Source: Tomocerus qinae (taxonomy: Eukaryota; Arthropoda; Collembola; Entomobryomorpha; Tomoceridae). From it: DNA of 64,000 bases. The notes beneath the pieces were generated by a model, which was not told where the DNA came from, ran no database searches, and saw only the letters and a program-made list of their open reading frames with translations. The position numbers and the translations under genes were made by a program. The DNA is taken from NCBI GenBank assembly GCA_020055645.1, contig CM034548.1, forward strand, positions 29,934,201 through 29,998,200, read 5' to 3'. This document shows positions 13,900-27,050 of this stretch, one piece after another. How positions within the stretch are numbered: the stretch's first letter is position 1; every line of letters begins with the position of its first letter.

Positions 13900-14950
13900 T
13901 GTTTCCGCTCTCTCAAATTATTTATTATTGAACTTTATGAGAATTTTACGATGAACTGAATTAGCAAGACTCATAATTAATTAATTAACGTTGCGATAAA
14001 TAGCATAGGCATTAAATATATATAGATGAAAACCAAACAGCTATTCATACCCGGCTGTATGTATTAAGAACCTAATTAACTATCTACATAAATATGTAAG
14101 CACTAACCGTAGTAACGTATCCTGTTGTCATTAATACTACCCATTTTATTATTACGTAGGTAGCTACTCTCTATCATTAATTATTATTATAAATATTGTT
14201 ATCATTCTCTACCTAATACTATTACATATAAATATTACCATGTTGCTCTTACCCAACTAACTCTATACCTAAAATATTTATGATTTCCTCTGTGGCGGCA
14301 TTCAATATTAATTTAATATCTACTTAATCTATTCATTTTAAATTAAATTTATGATAAGTATCGTAGCCCTAATTTACAGTTTAATTTACATGTATTTTCT
14401 ACAGGTATAATTTCTAATCACTCATTTTAAGGTCGTAATAACTCAATTTTGATGTGAGGGAAAGATACTGATTACTGAACTTTCACTATATACATAGGAG
14501 TGACTCATTGTAAGACAAACTGGTACAGTCAACATAATACATTGCAAAAATATACTTTTTTAATCATTAGCAGTTGTAAAAGAATATCAACAACTACTTA
14601 AAACTGTGACGTACATCCGTTAATTGTGAAAGGGATTCAACTCGATTAGTACTGAGATTTAGCATTCCTTTTTGTCATTCGTACGTGTTTGACTTCATTT
14701 TTTCATTATGTCTTTGCGAATGTATGTAGCGTGTACCCTTCTTCCCAAAACAACTCTTTTGTAGATAGGTATGCAAGAATTTGTGAGAGCGGAATTTTTA
14801 CAACACATATTGCTTCTTTTACTAGCTTGATTACTCTAGTATAATATTAAAACTCATTCGAATTAATGTAAGGTTGCTAAATAGGGATAGTTTAGTATGT
14901 TAATAAACGATTTATAGCTGTAAACTGTCCTATTTTAATAAAGTTGGACT
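13900..14950 (+). other. sff: Probable BRSK 3' UTR with candidate poly(A) signals
   Basis: AT-rich sequence follows the BRSK stop codon. The first canonical AATAAA hexamers I see are at 14902-14907 and 14937-14942, about 1 kb downstream. That is a plausible 3' UTR length for this gene. No other gene signal occurs here. The true cleavage site cannot be read from sequence alone. Confidence 0.4.
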
Positions 14951-17900
14951 AATAATATTATTTATACTAAATTAACAGCTACTTAACTACTAGCTTCATG
15001 ATTATCAACATGTCAGCAATCATCGAGGTAAATTCTGACAGTATTGATGTTATATATTTATTTAAGAATAAGTTGAAGTACCTACGGACCGTAACTAATG
15101 TCATTTAGTAGTCATTTCTAATTTGATATCAAACTGTTATTTATGAATTCTTTAAATTCGAAACTATTATAAAGATGTTAATTTTAGAATCTCACTAACT
15201 TTTATTAATTTGGAATGAATTTAGACATGAAAATATATTTAGTTTGAGTAGACAATCTATCTACTCGCCAGTATTCCATATTTATCTACATTTTGGGTGT
15301 ATAAATATGCAATACTTTAGCCACTTTAGTTGGCCTGTCAATTTAATTGAACGATTTCAGTTTTTGAAAATCTGATTGGAAATTAAAATAGGTAACAATA
15401 TTTTCAATATAATATACGTTCAAATTTTAAGACCAGCGTTTAGAAAGCAAGTCCCAGAATTGAATGCTTTTCAGAATTGTTTGAAGTGCTTTCCACGGTG
15501 CGCATAACTTTGCTTATTGTACTAAAAGAAATGAAGTAACTGTTAAATTCTGCTAAAACATATTGTGAATGACTATAGCATTTCAGGAGCCAGTTGGGAA
15601 TTTTTAGCGAATGCTATCCTGACTATTGTAAGCAGCAAAAAGTACTCGGGTCGTATTAAATGAAAATTAAAACAACGAGCATTTGATGCGCAAAAGTTTT
15701 GGTTTTCTATTTATTAAGTACTATTAAGACATTACTTTAAATTGTCAGATGGACAAATAATGTTTTGTGGAAGTACGGCTAACTAAGGCTGTAGATTGTT
15801 GCTAAGATGCACGAAATGTATTATTATAAGCAAGCAATCAAACAGCCAATTTTAAAGTTAGTTGAGTTACAAATAAATCCACAGGATTCTTTTCTAGCAC
15901 TTGTTAAACTTTCTGACTCACGACGTCGGGAAAACATCAGTACATCATAATGAACTGAAAACGATACGAGTATGTGTATAATAATGTTAACATGGAATCT
16001 ATTACAAATAAGTCAAAGGCAAATACCTAACTAGTTTGCTAATTAACATGAATTACTCTAACAATAACCAATTTACTCTTACTTACATTAAACTAGAAAT
16101 AAGTAAATCTAAATGAAAAATATTTTACCCAAAAATGATTTTTTAAAGATAGGGTCTACACATTTGTAGATGATTATTGTAGTGTTATCTGTATTAATAC
16201 TATTATAGTGTACTTCATTCACTGTTTCCTTTTGTTTCATTACATACACTTGATACCTTAAATTAACAACTAATACTGGAGAAACACGAACAATCGAATA
16301 GAGACGGTAGGTACTCAAAACTTTAGGTTTAAAATTACTTAAGCATCTACACTTATTTATTACTAATTAATTGATGCTTGGTTTGTTTTCGTGAAAAGTT
16401 GCTAATGGTTGGTGATGAGCAGTAATTGACTGAATGGACCTTTTCTATATACGGATCGTACTTTAATGAATGAGAGATATTTGGACTTTTAGAGTTGAAC
16501 TTATTTATGTGAACGCCGTGTATCCTTCGCTATCTCTCTGGGCATATAAAACTGTGACTTATTGATTTTAAATATTTCCAAGTTATCTGCAGTACCTATT
16601 TAATATATTCCATATTGGTACTATTCTTCAAATACCTATATGATATGTCTGTCGGTCAGCATGTATGTTGTCTCAATGTAATTAACTGCTCTGTGTGTTA
16701 ATCACTCGATTCTGTACTCAAAGTCGTGTCGAAGCTGATACTATAAAAATGACATGTGAATTTCGGCCTTTTTTGAAAATCGATGCCTACGTACTATACT
16801 TACGATTAATTCTTAATTATTAGTTACACGATTATCGGTAGTAGTATTAGGTACATGGTTGTATACCGCATAATTCACCTGATATTGTAACTTCAATACA
16901 GATAATACTACTATTACACTAATCTATGTCATGTTATTTGTCTTTAATATCCCCAAAGGAAATATGAAACTTAAAAATCAAGTTTGAACATTGTCAATGT
17001 ACTAATTACGTACTAATATGTATACTTAGCTTATAAGAAAGAGAATAACGTAGTTTTGCCGTTCAAATTTCTGAAAGAATTTCATTTCCAGAAATATTAC
17101 AGTCATTCTGGTCAAATGGGAAAGTCCGTGAAGTATAAATCTCATATTTAGTACACTATCTACTAAACTGATAAGTAATTTACGTCAAGGAACTAATAAG
17201 CTAACAATGAAAATACTTGAAAAATCTACATTAATGGAAGAAAGCACAACTCTGAAAATTTAAAACGGTAAATAATACGCCAAATATTACGAAGACAAAA
17301 AGTTAATAGCTGACGTATTAGCTTCTAATATTTTTATAAATACCAAACCAAATAGTTGTCATCTATTTTCATTGTTAGACTATTTCTCTTTAGTAAATTT
17401 CTAGATAGTGAAATTCCTTCAGCAAATATTGCAAACTATAATTACTAATTAATGTTTACGAACTATATACGTATATAGGCAAAAGTGAATTCGTTAGTGT
17501 TATCGACTAAAATGCTGATTGCTATCTGTAATACTGACTGCATTGTATTGCCATTAAAGATATTGCCTTTTACTACCACCGAGTAAGAAAAAACATCTAC
17601 ACTTTCCGCAATTAAAATTAGTGGCCAATCAAATACAAAAATAGTGGCCAACTAATCGGGCAGATTTCTCAAAATTTTCTGATAATTCTCAATCTAACAG
17701 CCTTAAGGAAATTTTTCCTGACGCAAAAATTTTTTTTCAAACCCTATCAATATACGTACAGCATTTGAAAAGTAATTGAAACAAAATAATATTCTATTGT
17801 TACCATTATTTCCTTTATTTTTTCACCTGGGTTCCGTTACTGTGTTTTAATTAAAACATAATCCTTTGACATTAACATATTTTGAATATAAGTAAGTGTA

Positions 17901-20900
17901 CATAATTAGGATTTTGCACTCTCATTTTCACGTTTCAAAATTAATCCTTTAAATTAAGATCAGAAGGTCAGTTGGTCATTCTTACATACACTGCGTGTGG
18001 TTAAGTATTATTTCATTAATGGCAGGGACACGAGCTGATTAAATAATAGTTTGTAGATCTACGTATAATGAATGAATATTTGAAATCATCTCTTCTTTTA
18101 TCTAGCTTAATATTGAATTTGTGCAAATACGTCGAAAGAAGGTTACCACAATGTGATCTAATTTTCGACAATAACTGAGTCGTACTAACTAAATGCATCG
18201 AAATAGAGAATATTCGCTTCCTCTTTTATAACACCCCATAAATCTTTAATGTGTTTCGTTTTCCGTTTTAAAATAGTTAAAAAAATAGCGTAACTACATA
18301 TAGGAGGTCATTCTGCGTTTTTTAATGCTCTCGGTTATATGTTATAAGGAATTTGAGGAGGACTTGAGTGACAGTTAATCTCCGTAGGAAATGTTTTAAT
18401 CCATTAATGAAAAGTCAATTGTAGTTGTGAAGGCCAAGTAATTGTTACTGTGCATATTTGCAATATTATGCATATACATTTTGTACATTAGCCAGACTGC
18501 CTATTTCTCGTAGGTGGTTATACATAATAAGTAGCTACAGAAATGACAAAAATACTGAAAGAAATCTTTTCTGCCAATCCAATCAATGCCAAGATACAGA
18601 TATTGTTCAGCTGTGAACAGAACGTCAGTATAATTCATTGAGAATATTTACAAATTAGTGTAGAGAAACAAAACAGGAAAGTGTAGATTCTTATCGAAAT
18701 TAGTAATTAAATTTGTTGTCAGATATACAAACAGAGTTAGCCACGTCAGGCGCAAGCAGATACTGAAACGAGTTATTAACAGAATCTGTTCCAGGCAAGT
18801 AGAAGTAATATTGTCTTGTTAAGTAGGTACAGGTATACTAAATAATATTATTCCAGGATGCACGATCAAGAGATTTTTCAACTTTGCTGAATGTGCAGAA
18901 TTTTAATGTACGAAGTGTTTGAAGGTTTTGAAATGGAAACCTTTCGTGTAAATAGTTATGATATTAAGATACTAATGTGACATTATGTATGTAATTTACG
19001 ACAACTATCTACGAATATTTAGGAAATGTGAAGGTTAACTTATATTATTCATAAAAAAGAAATGATACATATTACGAGAATGTACTGTATAGTATATTAA
19101 TAATTCCATCCATTTTTTCGAATCATACTATATTATTAATACTAATGTGGAAGCAGTTATAGCACTTATAAGTATATTAAATATGGTAATCAGTCAGAAC
19201 AAGTATTTACACTCGTTTTAATGCATTTCAATTGCTAATTGCAAAAAATATTCTCAAAGCTGGACTGGGAATGGGCAAATCGGCAAAACTATAATTTTTT
19301 TATATTTGCAAGTGTGGACGGAGTATAAAAGAAATACGTTAAAACAGTGTTATATAATTCTGTATCTACTGTACTGTAGCATCTGCTAAATTCTTTTCCA
19401 ATTTACTGGGTTGATCATCTCTACAAAAAAATCTTCCCGGGTGCAGCTTTTATAAACGTTAGATTTGCATTGACAGCTCTCCGATTAATTAGATACCTAA
19501 TTCTACTATAACTCTGATTTCTATTCTAAAGTAGCAATCCTTTTATATCCTACGTATTCTGCACAAACCGTGACGTTCTCACAGTGATACATCTAATTGT
19601 TTATCCCAACAATATTCAAATGTGAAATTTCCTAATTGTAAATATTAATGATATCCCTCTTTTTTTATTTATCCGCTCCGAAAAAAGGCCTTGCTTTAAT
19701 GAATTATTATTTACCAAAAAATTCGTGTAATATATGCCACCATTTTCCAAACCAAGAAATTCCTTAAAATGTACTTCGTACAATTTTTTGGTTGTAATTA
19801 ACTTTCAATATAGTTTACAGTTCAGCTTATTGTTAGATACTTTGTTTACTATTAAAATGTATTGTGGTTTAATTTATATGATTTGTTTTTTACTTACGAA
19901 TTTTAATATCTTTTTTATGCAGTTCTTATGCCATATTTCAATTTTATTATAGGTAATTTACAAAAAAATGTTGTAGTCAATATGCGTATTTCTTGTCAAT
20001 TTTGTTTTGCGAGGTACATCTAGAATGTATTTGGAAAGACAATTTCAGCGTTAAATACGTTAAATAGCCTGACACAGAATGTTATACGAAGTATGTTTGG
20101 TAGTATTTGTAATTAATATCTGAGAGTTTGTTTTACTTAATATTTTCTGTCATGAATGTTTACCGTAAAGAGTCCAACTAGTCAGTCCATTAGACAGTAA
20201 AGCAAATCATTGAAAACGATATTAACTTCATAAATTGCTCTAACTATTAACTATGAGCAGTTAGGTATAAAATAAAGATTTATTGTATGTACAGTATATG
20301 CTGCAGGATAATTATAGATAGTGTACACAGTATTGCATGAGTTTGACTTTAAAATTCAAAAACAAAATCTTAAATTCTCTTTTACATTTCTTAATATATT
20401 CGAGTTTGTTAATATTCAAATATATTTTTCTTTATTGATTGGAAATTCACAGTTGGAAAATTGTATAAGATTTTGTTGCTTGAATATATTTTTTAAGGAA
20501 CGAAGGCATCATAATTTGGCTAAAACCTTTCGCAGACATACTTTAAATATTTTCATAGCTTCAGTTGTTTGAAATTTTTGAATGTTCAAATTGACGATGG
20601 ATACTGTGTATTCCATTTTTTGTAATTTGCCTGTAACATATATTCTACTTAGTGAAAAGACTCAACTAGTGGAATTTTGAAACCATTCAAGCCTATGAAC
20701 CCAATTGAGAGTACCTACTATACATGCCTGCCTTTTAATGGTAGGTTTATAATAAATATATTACACTACTTAATTGTCAGTTGTCAATGTTGTCACTTCA
20801 GCAGCAAATTAAAAAAGTACATTTAGTAAAATACAGCTGGCAATACTTTATGAAACTACATATTTCTATATGATGCCATCGGCCATATGTATCAATTGTC

Positions 20901-22460
20901 CAACGAATGTCTCATTATTTGTAAAAATGATTTTAGTTAGTCTACGTCTACGACACCATTCAAATAGCATGCATCGTATTACATATAAGAGGGTAAAATC
21001 TGCTCTTATCCTCAGTTATAAATCCTACCGTGACCGTTTTATAATTACTGCGTATATAAAGTAGTTTTAAGTAGTATCAGAAATAATGATAAGTGATTAC
21101 AGTAGATAAATAGTAGTAGTTATATAAGTTCTTCAACCATGTATCTAGAACAAAATCGCAACCTCCGTCGATGTTCAACAATTATGACGAAAATGCTACA
21201 ATTCCTCTGTCTCCTATTAATGCCTATTTTAATGACTAAATCGTGCTCGAAAATAAATCGTTACCTTTATGTTCGCTATGAACTATCGAATTATAGATGA
21301 AAATTCTATTAAAATGTACATATTTACGTGCTTACTGAAATGATGCTTTTCACATGAACATAATGTGTTCTATATTTAGGCTTCTCAATAGATACTAATC
21401 TTGATGATTACTTATGACTTAAATTTCTGTTGGAAAGACCTTTTTATTGTTATGAAGGTCAATAATTATTGAAATGTTACTTTTTTAATAATTTATTTGG
21501 TTATATTTTATTAGTGGTCTGTCTTAGCCTGTCCATATGTTTGTACTATAGAAATGTACATTATACACATAATAAATGCCTAGTCTTGTATCTTAGGATA
21601 CTTATTATAATTTATTTTGCAATATTAAGTGTCAATGGATAAGTAATTGAATATGTTTTTGAAGTGACGATGTAAAAATGCAATGTAATGTAATTTATCA
21701 TCGACGTTGATGAGTTAACGTGATCTAGTATGGTGAAAGTGAATGAAAGCCAGAAGACAGTATGTATGAAATGCACTATGCCACTGTAAATTATTAGACG
21801 TACTAGTATATAGTAGGATATACTTGTATATAACCATTCTGATGATATACTTGTATATAACCGTTCTGATATGAATGAAATTTAATTGATACTTTTTGTG
21901 TGCCGGAGTGAAATATTTACGATAATACTTTTTGGATAAGTCGTTGGTTAAGATTTCTAATTAAGTACCTTAAGAATTAATTAAGATATCAGACATTCCA
22001 TATACAAGATATGCCATGTCTACCACAATATTACTTGATATTAATATTAAGACATGAATATACCTTACCAAACTAAATAAAATAATTTATGGATGTCACT
22101 ACGTAATTAATTACTGAACCATTAATTGTAAGCTCTGAGCCATTATATACTACATACGGATATAAAGTGAAAGTTGAGTGATCCTCGTACATTATAATAA
22201 ATTAATTGATTTTTCGTCGAATTTTTGGAATAAAAAATACGCCACAAATGATAACCTTGTGTCAATTCTTTTCTCCAAAAATACAAACAATCAAACAACT
22301 GAATATCACTTCCATATTTATATCAGTCGACTAAAACCATCTAAGACCGGAATAAAGGGGTAAGTCCATCAAGATAATATAATATGTTACTAGTACTTCC
22401 GATATCAACGATCGACTTTGTCTGGAACAATAAAAACGGAAAAAATTAATAAACCATATC
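14950..22460. other. Intergenic AT-rich DNA, no gene seen
   Basis: About 7.5 kb with only short low-complexity reading frames rich in Phe, Ile, Asn and Lys, as expected from AT-rich noncoding DNA. The one structured item is the 27-bp duplication at 21817-21870, listed separately. Confidence 0.6.
21817..21870. repeat. 27-bp tandem duplication
   Basis: Two adjacent 27-bp units (21817-21843 and 21844-21870) begin 'gatatacttgtatataacc' and end 'ttctgat'. They differ at one base (a/g). This is a recent local duplication with no visible function. Confidence 0.85.
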
Positions 22461-22464
22461 TGAA

Positions 22465-22690
22465 TGGCGGCTCTAGAATTTGCGAGGCCCTGGGCGAAAA
22501 AATGTAGCGATGCCCTGTAATGATTTACTTCCATCCTCCAGTCCAATAGTTATCACAAATTTGCAATTACTAACTAAAGGTAACCCGGGCAGAAAAGATC
22601 AACAAGGTTCGGTTGAAAATTTTATCAACCGAACGTTTTCCACAGAAAACGTCAGGTTATTCCATTTTAATTTAAAGTGAGACACAGTCC
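22465..22690. repeat. Dispersed repeat fragment with two consecutive hairpins
   Basis: A locally GC-richer block starts 'ggcggctctagaatttgcga' and contains 'ggccctgggc'. Similar wording recurs at 36985-37050 in Deaf1 intron 1, which suggests a dispersed element. Downstream are two exact stems: a 10-bp stem (22607-22616 with 22625-22634, 8-nt loop) and a 7-bp stem (22633-22639 with 22646-22652). The 66-codon frame across the block has no recognisable domain. Confidence 0.5.
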
Positions 22691-24364
22691 AACACTGACT
22701 GTTGTGGTGACGAATTAATTTATTCGGTTCGAATCAACAAAATAGTACAGAACATTATTTATTTATCAACTGAGTAGCCAGTAGCTATAGAAAAACTTCA
22801 GTTGATGAAATGTTTTACCATTAGTCAGTTGCGAGGATCATTTTAAGTCAGTGGCCATAATATATGCATGGCTATTAGTAAGATAGCTATTACACAACAT
22901 CATCGTTTACAAAAAACCAAAAAGCATAATATTGGATAGTAGAGTCGTACGTTAGTACATCGTGCACTTTCAACTTGCCTATTGTTGTGCCTTCCATCTA
23001 AAAAGCTCAAAAGCTAAGAGTCCCACGACTCCGCTATAATTGATTGGTTGCAATTTGCAATGGTTGCAACCCTAACGACTAAAAGCTTCAGTTTTCAAAA
23101 ATATATTCACTTTGTACACCCATCATTATTTTTGCCCATTTTCTGATCTAACTTAAAATAGATTTTATAAGCAGATTACTTTTTAGCCCGCCTGACTAAG
23201 ACAGCTTATAGAATTGCACAGTCCGTCCGTTTACACCATAACTTTTGAAGACATTGATGGATTTCAATTCAACTAAACTTACATTGGACCTGTGACAAAG
23301 CCTATTGAAAATAGGATACATTAGTCCATAGGTTGCTGAGATGCCGAGCGCTCTCTTTGTCTTCATTTATGATAGTCAAATTGAAAAATTGGCATTAAAA
23401 GGACATTAAAAGCTATATTGCGTTTCCTATACATTGTTAGCGTCATAGTTGTAAGTAGTGTCCTACACATACGTTCGTCCACCCCTTACCAGCCATTCCG
23501 CACCCCAAATACACCCCATTTACCTAACCAATTCCATTCCTTCTATCCCAATGAACCGAACCTATATAAGTCCTGACAGCAGAACATAACTCCAGTTCCT
23601 TCAGACCCGCGACACGGTTCACTCCTCTTTCCTAATTACTCTCTTTTCCAACAACCATTCAGTCTAATACTCAATAAAGTCGTATAGGCCACTATACTAC
23701 TCTGACTTGTGCACTCTAACATTTATTCAACGAATCGGAATATCCATCTCTCACCTCATCTTTTCATCTCATCATATCCTGTAGCTCAGATCCCGAACCT
23801 AGCAGGTTTGCTCTCCATTTGTCCTAACATTGGGAGCCAAACCCTTTACAAATGCTTCGAAACCGAGGATTGAATCAAACCTGAGTGAAAAAGAAAATTT
23901 CGTACCAGTACAATCCCTGTACAATTCTGAAGAACTCCGTGATTAAACAAGCCTGACAAAAGAGCCTTTATATTTCTGAAGAACTACGGGATTGACCTAA
24001 CTTAACCAGAAAGAGGAAATGAAGACTTTACAATTCTGACGAAACTTACCAAACCTGAAGAGAGGAAATAATTACAATGTTACTGATCCACCAGAATTGA
24101 AACTGTCTCCAACCCAGTATTGTTTCATCGTTTTGTGAAAGAACAGGTGTGCAAACTAGGTCGAGATGATTCCAACAAGACAATCAGATAAAAAGCTTAA
24201 TATTTTGGTATCGTCCAATTTAATGATAATCTCTATAATTTACAATAATATTTTAAGAATTGATGTAACAAAACTTCTTATATCTATATTTCAGTACTCA
24301 AAGGTAAAACAACAGTCCTCAGTACGTATTGCGAAATTTACGAGGCAAGGATTTGTTAAGGAGG

Positions 24365-24503
24365 CACGGGCACTAAATTGCCTGCCCGTGCAACTCTTAA
24401 TAGAGTTGTACGGGCACAGGCAGCCCGTACGGGCAGCTGCCCGGCCCGTGCCCGTACGGGCACGGGCGGGTACGGGCACTAAATTGCCTGCCCGTGCAAC
24501 TCT
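24365..24503. mobile_element. GC-rich palindromic block flanked by 33-bp direct repeats (hAT-like termini?)
   Basis: A sharp GC-rich island in AT-rich DNA. A 33-bp sequence starting (c/t)acgggcactaaattgcc occurs at 24365-24397 and again at 24471-24503 with one mismatch. Between the copies are nested palindromes such as 'gcccgtacgggc'. The motif TAGAGTTGTACGGGCA (24401-24416) and its near reverse complement TGCCCGTGCAACTCT (24489-24503) resemble hAT terminal repeats of the TAGAGNTGNNCGGGC type. It may be a very short non-autonomous element or a solo end with subterminal repeats. The class is inferred from the motif only. Confidence 0.45.
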
Positions 24504-24519
24504 CTAGTGGGTATCCACT

Positions 24520-24866
24520 CCTGGAAACATTGAAACTACTAAAGGTGGTAATTCAGAGCCACCGTCTTTGAGTGTAGTCTGCAGTTGGATCGTCGAAGCC
24601 TGGGATTTCTTAACAGCAGACGTTATAAAAAATCCTTCTTCTCTTGTGGAATTTTAAATGCCACAGGTGGAACCCAGGACAATTTAATAACGGCCTTCAA
24701 GCCAGGCAAGGGTTGTAATGAAGGGCGAGAAATGCTACAGCAGCAGTATATGCAAATGAAACAGCCCTTAATCCATGAGAACGATATTTTATTGCCTTCT
24801 GATGAAGAAGACATCGATTTAATCAATTCGATAAATTTATCCCTGTCTTCAGATGATGACCTCTAA
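24520..24866 (+). pseudogene. pogo/Tigger-like DDE transposase C-terminal relic, frameshifted
   Basis: One frame (24520-24632) reads 'PGNIETTKGG' then 'SLSVVCSWIVEAWDFL' then 'TADVI'. This matches the end of the DDE superfamily endonuclease domain of pogo/Tigger (jerky-like) transposases, typically W(V/I)xEAW...V(I)xxSFxxCGI. The continuation 'KSFFSCGILNATGGTQDN' lies in the neighbouring frame and runs to TAA at 24864-24866, with an acidic tail 'LPSDEEDIDL...SSDDDL'. The frame switches at the A-run 24627-24632, consistent with a one-base deletion. No N-terminal HTH or catalytic DDE region is visible upstream, so the copy is truncated as well as frameshifted. Family assignment is from remembered family patterns, so it is moderate. 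Confidence 0.5.
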
Positions 24867-24934
24867 ATAAATTTTTTCTAAAAATTTTTATCCCATTCAT
24901 TGAAAATAAAATAAATATTGACTTAATGAAAAAT

Positions 24935-25065
24935 AATTGCGCGTATCGAAATAATTCTGCGTCCGCGAAATTATTTCGACATTTTTGGCCTTTTCAGGAA
25001 TTTTTTTGTGCTTGAAACAATAATTCCGCGCGGAATTATTTCGATTATTACGGTAAGCGGTTCTA
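24935..25065. repeat. Short inverted-repeat sequence after the transposase relic
   Basis: The motif 'cgaaataattc' recurs. The block contains the perfect palindrome ATAATTCCGCGCGGAATTAT, and further copies read 'gaaattatttcga' and 'aattatttcgattattacgg'. It lies just downstream of the pogo-like relic, so it may be that element's 3' terminal region. That link is inference. Confidence 0.4.
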
Positions 25066-26050
25066 GTCAGTTTAAAGTAGTGTTTTACTTTTAGATATAA
25101 AAAATATTTTATGTAGCTATTAGTATTTCTCTTTTAAATGTCCGTTCATATCCTTGTGCTAATTAATAAAAGTGTCTTATTTTTTCTGTAAATCTCTTGG
25201 CTCCATGGGCAAAATGCCCGCAGGGAGCGTCATTATAAAATTTTTTTTAAAAAAATAGTCAGTTTAAAGTATCTTATATAATATATCTTACCTGCTTGAC
25301 GAATATTTTTATTAAAATATTGTCGGTGATATTCATAAATATATCGATCTAGCTTACCAGATTATCGAAATTTAACATTGCAACTGGGAAAATATCTTCG
25401 GCACCAGTAGTTTACCACAATGTGTCGTACAAAACCTGTTTTCGATAAACTTATCTGCTCATATCCTGCGTGATTTGTTGTGCAATACATAGCTATAAAA
25501 ATTATGTAAGGGGAAGTTAAGTGTTTAAACATTTAAATCACAAAGGTACGGGGATTTTATCATTGATAACGGAGACCCTGCCTTTTAATAATGGTTTTAA
25601 TAACAAAAATTTATAATTTGCATTACACTATAACATATTGTTTATGTGTCAAAGGTTAAATTTCCAAATTTCAAATTTTAATGCTTCAAATCCCCACTAG
25701 AAAAAGATTTGATTCGCATAATGAGCTGATAGCAACGATTATCATATTATATTTTACTTACTTAAAATCCTCTTTTCATTAACTGAATCCAGTCGATCTA
25801 TCAAAGTAATAATAGTAACAACTTTCATAATAATAAATGTGATAATGTAAATATAATATTCATTAACAACCTTAATAGCCATAACAAAATAATTATTTCA
25901 AATAAATGTATATAAATACTCTCACCTTTATATTTATTGGACTCACCGTACTCGCCGTTTTCATACAAAAAGAAATTGTGCACCTTTAAAATACGCTCCA
26001 GCAATGCTTAGTCGTAACAATGACATAAATTACTTTTAATTTAAAACACA

Positions 26051-26610
26051 ATTTATTTATATATGGGATTATTTATTTATTTATGGGATAATTTATTTAT
26101 TTATGGGATAATTTATTTATTTATGGGATAATTTATTTATTTATGGGATAATTTATTTATTTATGGGATAATTTATTTATTTATGACATAATTTATTTAT
26201 TTATGAGATAATTTATTTATGTATGGGATAATTTATTTAATTTTGGGATTATTTATTTATTTTTGGGATAATTTATTTATTTATTTATGGGATAATCTAT
26301 TTATTTATTGATGGGATAATTTATTTATTTATGGGATAATTTATTTATTTTTGGGATAATTTATTTATTTTTGGGATAATTTATTTATTTATTTATGGGG
26401 TAATCTATTTATTTATTGATGGGATAGTTTATTTATTTACGGGATAATTTATTTATTTTTGGGATAATCTATTTATTTATTGATGGGATAATTTATTTCT
26501 TTTTGGGATAATTTATTTATTTTTTGGATAATTTATTTATTTTTTGGATAATTTATTTATTTATTTATGGGATAATTTATTTATTTATGGGATAATTTAT
26601 TTATTTATGT
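26051..26610. repeat. AT-rich minisatellite, 20-bp unit
   Basis: Tandem array with core unit 'gggataatttatttatttat' (20 bp, so three units fit exactly 60 bases over 26071-26190). Later units vary in length through extra 'ttta' steps and base changes (dgggata, tttttgggata, ttgatgggata). About 28 copies are present. A degenerate extension with 'ttatttagagagtat'-like words continues to about 27050. The slippage-prone TTTA core probably drives the length variation. Confidence 0.92.
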
Positions 26611-27050
26611 GGTATTTTAATTATTGAGGGGATATTTTATTTTTTTGAAGGGTTTATATATATTGAAAATTTTAGTTATTTGGAGGGCATTTTTCTGGTT
26701 TATAGTTATTTAGAGAGTATATTTTACGAATTGTAGTTATTTTTGTGGTATGTTAATTATTTAGAGAGTATAGTTTGGGAATTTTATTTATTTGGAGGGT
26801 ATTTATCTGGTTAGTTATTTAGAGTGTATTTTAGATATTTACATATTTTTATTATTTAAATGGCGTTTTATTTTTATGGAATAATTATGGGAGTTATTTG
26901 GAGTTATTTAGTACTTCTTTGAGTACTTTATTTATATATTGGAAATTCTAGATACTTAGAGCTAATTTTAATCATTTTAGTGTAATTTGATTATTTCAGG
27001 TGTATTTTGATTATTATAGGATATTTAATTTTTAAATAAATAATTGCCAT
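26611..27050. repeat. Degenerate continuation of the minisatellite
   Basis: Irregular repeats of 'ttatttggagggtat' and 'ttatttagagagtat' spaced roughly 30-45 bases, decaying into unique AT-rich sequence. It reads like an older, mutated edge of the array beside it. Confidence 0.5.

Noticed and set aside
24166-24507. 113-codon frame with Ala/Arg/Pro-rich end
   Set aside because: The biased end is produced by translating the GC-rich palindromic block. The first half is AT-rich noncoding sequence.
26051-26610. Possible CRISPR-like array
   Set aside because: The repeat is a continuous 20-bp tandem unit without spacers, in an animal genome. It is a minisatellite.
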